Shown here: in pieces, positions 13,585 to 15,173 of the stretch
Numbering within the stretch: position 1 is the stretch's first letter
How the letters are laid out: each line of letters begins with the position of its first letter
From: Candidatus Heimdallarchaeota archaeon
Lineage (GTDB): Archaea; Asgardarchaeota; Njordarchaeia; Njordarchaeales; JAMOTR01
DNA: 15,173 nucleotides
NCBI GenBank assembly: GCA_027068385.1
Contig: JAMOTR010000101.1
Span: 1-15,173, forward strand
Direction of reading: 5' to 3'
Program-made: the position numbers and the translations under genes
Notes under the pieces: model-generated
Told to the model about the DNA's origin: nothing
Seen by the model: only the letters and a program-made list of their open reading frames with translations
Database searches by the model: none

Positions 13585-14071
13585 TAGTTCTTCGGAATCT
13601 GTCGATAAAAACTCGACGGATTCTGCGTTTCCTCCGTACAATAGGTCTCGCTTCACCGATACATTCGTCGGGAGACTTTACGATACGCCCGTCTTCGCAC
13701 CTCCGCCTCCGGATTATTAAATGTGTAATACGTTTAGACCCTTGGAACGAGATTCCTAAATAAGCGGCCACGTTTTGCATAGCTAAATCGTCCGTTAGGA
13801 GGGTCGCGTTTAGATCCTTCGCTAACGCTATGAGGCGGATATCCGTGGTGCTTAAGTTCCGTATGTCCCCCGTTTCCGAGGCCGCTTTAAGTACTTCCTT
13901 AACGCTTTCCCCGCTCGGCTCCTTCACCTTTAGGTTCCTATCGAAGAGCATGAAGCGCATCATAGAACGTACTTCGTTATACACCTCGGGGATCGTATAC
14001 ATCTCAGCGTCCAAAGGTATCGCCTCGAAGAGCCTCTTAATAAAAGCGGACGAATCTAACACGTACTTCAT
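13565..14071 (-). CDS. Nob1-like PIN-domain endoribonuclease with degenerate zinc ribbon
   Basis: Nob1 cuts the 3' end of 16S rRNA precursor (D-site) during small-subunit maturation. The PIN domain (1-110) has all four acidic residues expected: Asp6 in YVLDSSAF, Glu29 in TIPEVYNEV, Asp77 in LSTTDIRLIALA and Asp94 in LLTDDLAMQNVA. ETGD (66-69), LSTTD and the late VQNVA-like segment are strong Nob1 marks. Nob1 normally continues into a four-cysteine zinc ribbon. Here the matching region, RCEDGRIVKSPDECIGE (124-140), keeps only Cys125 and Cys137, so zinc binding is probably lost. The tail is then very basic (RRKRRIRRVF), suggesting RNA contact. The gene begins inside the propeller gene's stop (ATGA, 4-bp overlap) and its end overlaps the surface protein start by 20 bp. 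A VapC-type toxin is less likely because no antitoxin precedes it. Confidence 0.78.
   Translation of the reverse strand: MKYVLDSSAFIKRLFEAIPLDAEMYTIPEVYNEVRSMMRFMLFDRNLKVKEPSGESVKEVLKAASETGDIRNLSTTDIRLIALAKDLNATLLTDDLAMQNVAAYLGISFQGSKRITHLIIRRRRCEDGRIVKSPDECIGEARPIVRRKRRIRRVFIDRFRRTNGETPL
13604..13612 (-). promoter_or_regulatory. TATA-like box for the surface protein gene, inside the nob1-like gene
   Basis: GTTTTTATC on the minus strand is centred about 24 bp before the ATG at 13584. It lies within the 3' part of the PIN-domain gene and supports the shorter start that exposes the signal peptide. Confidence 0.45.
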
Positions 14072-15009
14072 TCCTCGCTCACGCTCCGGAGTTTTACGAA
14101 CCCGTCCAATCCGGCCGTGATGAGCTCATTCCCGTTCATGTAAGCGCCGTTCGCCCCGTAATCGTGTAGCTTATTCTGATGCCGAGCCACGATCCTAGTG
14201 CCGCGCGTGCTCAGTGCTGCGTTGAGGAGTTTCGAGAGCTTTTGCTCGTAGAGCGTCCCGTTACCTCCCAACGCTAGTAGACTCTCGCGGTATATTCCGG
14301 ACCGACGGGCGACGGACCCTATGGTCTGAAGGTCGACGGGCCTCCGAGGCTTTATGAAAATACTCTTCTTAGAGCGTCCTGAGCGTATCTCGAGGTTCGT
14401 TCCTACATAATATATTAAGGAGATCCGTCCGCTCCGAAATCCGGATATTACTACGTTAAGCTCCGGTATCACGTCCAAGAACGTCACGCTATCTCCTAAC
14501 GTGCGGAACACGCGCTTTAGGACTTTCCCTTTGTGGTCCATAACGAGTATAATTCCGTCGTAGAAGCCTACCACGATGTACTTTAACGTAGGCACAACGG
14601 TGACGTCCCGAGCCGGCCGGCGTTCTTCGTATTCGAATATCTTCTTAGCCTCCTTTAGCTCCGGGTCCACGAGGAACACGCGCCCCTCGTCGTTAACCAC
14701 CACGAGTCCCTTGGGATGATCTTCGATTCCGTATACGTATCCTCCTACCTCGATCTCCCCTACCTTGTCCCCCGAATGCCTCCGCATCCTTAAATACCCG
14801 TCTGAGCCTCCGGTGTATATCATCTTATTGTTATATAATATGCTCAAGAGCTGACCGTCGTGAGCGTGTATGCTCCTTAAGCGACCGTCGTATATCACTA
14901 AATCCCCGTGATAGGTTCCCGCTATCCGGCCTCCGTCTATGATCTTAACGTTTAGTACGGATGTCCTCCCGAGGTCGAAGCTCTTCCCCTGACGAATCTT
15001 AACGCTCAT
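14068..15009 (-). CDS. Seven-bladed WD40-like beta-propeller protein
   Basis: A soluble 313-residue beta-propeller with no signal peptide. Seven blade-like repeats, each with a Gly-rich turn followed by alternating hydrophobic strands, can be marked: GTYHGDLVIY (31-40), TGGSDGYLRM (66-75), VNDEGRVFLV (105-114), VGFYDGIILVMD (147-158), SGFRSGRISLIY (189-200), LGGNGTLYE (247-255) and TAGLDGFVKLRS (298-309). Seven blades make a standard closed ring. A basic insertion at about 208-223 may protrude. No known family is assigned. The 4-bp ATGA overlap with the nob1-like gene implies coupled translation and perhaps a joint role in ribosome maturation, which is inference. The start is supported by CTATTTATTC about 26 bp upstream of the ATG, giving a leaderless mRNA. 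Confidence 0.75.
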   Translation of the reverse strand: MSVKIRQGKSFDLGRTSVLNVKIIDGGRIAGTYHGDLVIYDGRLRSIHAHDGQLLSILYNNKMIYTGGSDGYLRMRRHSGDKVGEIEVGGYVYGIEDHPKGLVVVNDEGRVFLVDPELKEAKKIFEYEERRPARDVTVVPTLKYIVVGFYDGIILVMDHKGKVLKRVFRTLGDSVTFLDVIPELNVVISGFRSGRISLIYYVGTNLEIRSGRSKKSIFIKPRRPVDLQTIGSVARRSGIYRESLLALGGNGTLYEQKLSKLLNAALSTRGTRIVARHQNKLHDYGANGAYMNGNELITAGLDGFVKLRSVSEE

Positions 15010-15030
15010 ACGATCCCTTTAGGTGATAGA

Positions 15031-15040
15031 GAATAAATAG
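15031..15040 (-). promoter_or_regulatory. TATA-like box for the propeller-nob1 operon
   Basis: CTATTTATTC on the minus strand is centred 26 bp upstream of the ATG at 15009, the expected distance for a leaderless archaeal transcript. The remaining spacer to about 15140 shows no ORF, RNA gene or repeat that I can recognise. Confidence 0.5.
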
Positions 15041-15141
15041 CGTAGGAGATCACGGAGATAATTCTTAACAGGAAAATGACCTTAGAGCTTTAGGAGCGCG
15101 GAACCATAATACCCTTGATCTCGAATTCCCTCTAGTTTGTG

Positions 15142-15159
15142 TTTTTTTTTTTAAAAAAA
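15142..15159 (-). terminator. T/A homopolymer tract, probable terminator of a gene beyond the window
   Basis: The plus strand has 11 T then 7 A. Read on the minus strand this is TTTTTTT followed by an A-run, placed directly after a TGA. It matches the stop-plus-T-run pattern at the end of the large surface protein gene. It would end a minus-strand gene entering from the right edge. Confidence 0.4.
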
Positions 15160-15173
15160 TCAAGCTTTCTTCC
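15160..15173 (-). CDS. Possible last codons of a minus-strand gene (edge fragment)
   Basis: On the minus strand the last bases read AAG AAA GCT TGA, a Lys-Lys-Ala-stop ending like the RKQQA tail of the surface protein, and a T-run follows the stop. Only a few codons are visible, so this is a suggestion from pattern and not a firm gene. Confidence 0.25.

Noticed and set aside
13565..14071. VapC toxin of a toxin-antitoxin pair
   Set aside because: No small antitoxin gene precedes it. The upstream partner is a beta-propeller, and the motifs and length fit Nob1 better.
15010..15141. Possible C/D box guide RNA or tRNA in the right-hand spacer
   Set aside because: TGA-like fragments are present, but no proper C and D box pair at the right spacing, no terminal stem and no tRNA arms could be seen.
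1..15173. CRISPR array, insertion sequence or integrated element
   Set aside because: No short direct repeats with regular spacers, terminal inverted repeats, transposase or integrase were seen. Codon style is uniform along the window.

Overview
The window reads as chromosomal DNA of a hyperthermophilic archaeon, most likely a Thermoproteota (crenarchaeal) lineage. The evidence is archaeal class I HMG-CoA reductase, exosome subunit Csl4, a Gins23-type replication protein with its B-domain first, a Nob1-like PIN nuclease, a COG2112-type kinase and 6-phospho-3-hexuloisomerase. Starts lie about 20-28 bp downstream of TATA-like boxes, mostly without Shine-Dalgarno sequences. Genes are packed with overlaps or gaps of a few bases. 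I see no rRNA, tRNA, CRISPR or insertion sequence.

Left part (1-2108): the end of a metallophosphoesterase (+), NAD synthetase nadE (-) and NAD kinase (+) diverging from a 30-bp spacer, and a 60-residue two-helix membrane protein (-). The NAD pair makes NAD and converts it to NADP.

Information and lipid block (2109-5129): csl4 overlaps a small kinase gene by 4 bp (+). Facing them are hmgA and gins23 (-), which overlap each other by 59 bp.

Central plus-strand run (5130-8397): a metallophosphoesterase, hxlB (6-phospho-3-hexuloisomerase, pentose supply through the reversed ribulose monophosphate route), a TPR protein, a creatininase-family amidohydrolase and an 80-residue orphan with the best ribosome-binding site in the window.

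Right part (15009 down to 8342, minus strand): a seven-bladed beta-propeller gene overlaps a Nob1-like PIN nuclease gene by 4 bp. Then come a large duplicated surface protein anchored by a C-terminal helix, an ECF-type S-component-like membrane protein with its own secreted N-terminal domain, and an EcfT-like transmembrane coupling protein. These last three genes look like an unusual ECF-type uptake system whose extracytoplasmic face is very large. No ATPase gene for it lies in the window, and its substrate is unknown. This is the most novel element here.

Two recurring features are worth noting. Several genes have a T5-T7 run directly after the stop codon, so termination and translation end almost coincide. 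Convergent and tandem genes also overlap repeatedly; the longest overlap (about 262 bp, metallophosphoesterase against nadE) may hide a frameshift.
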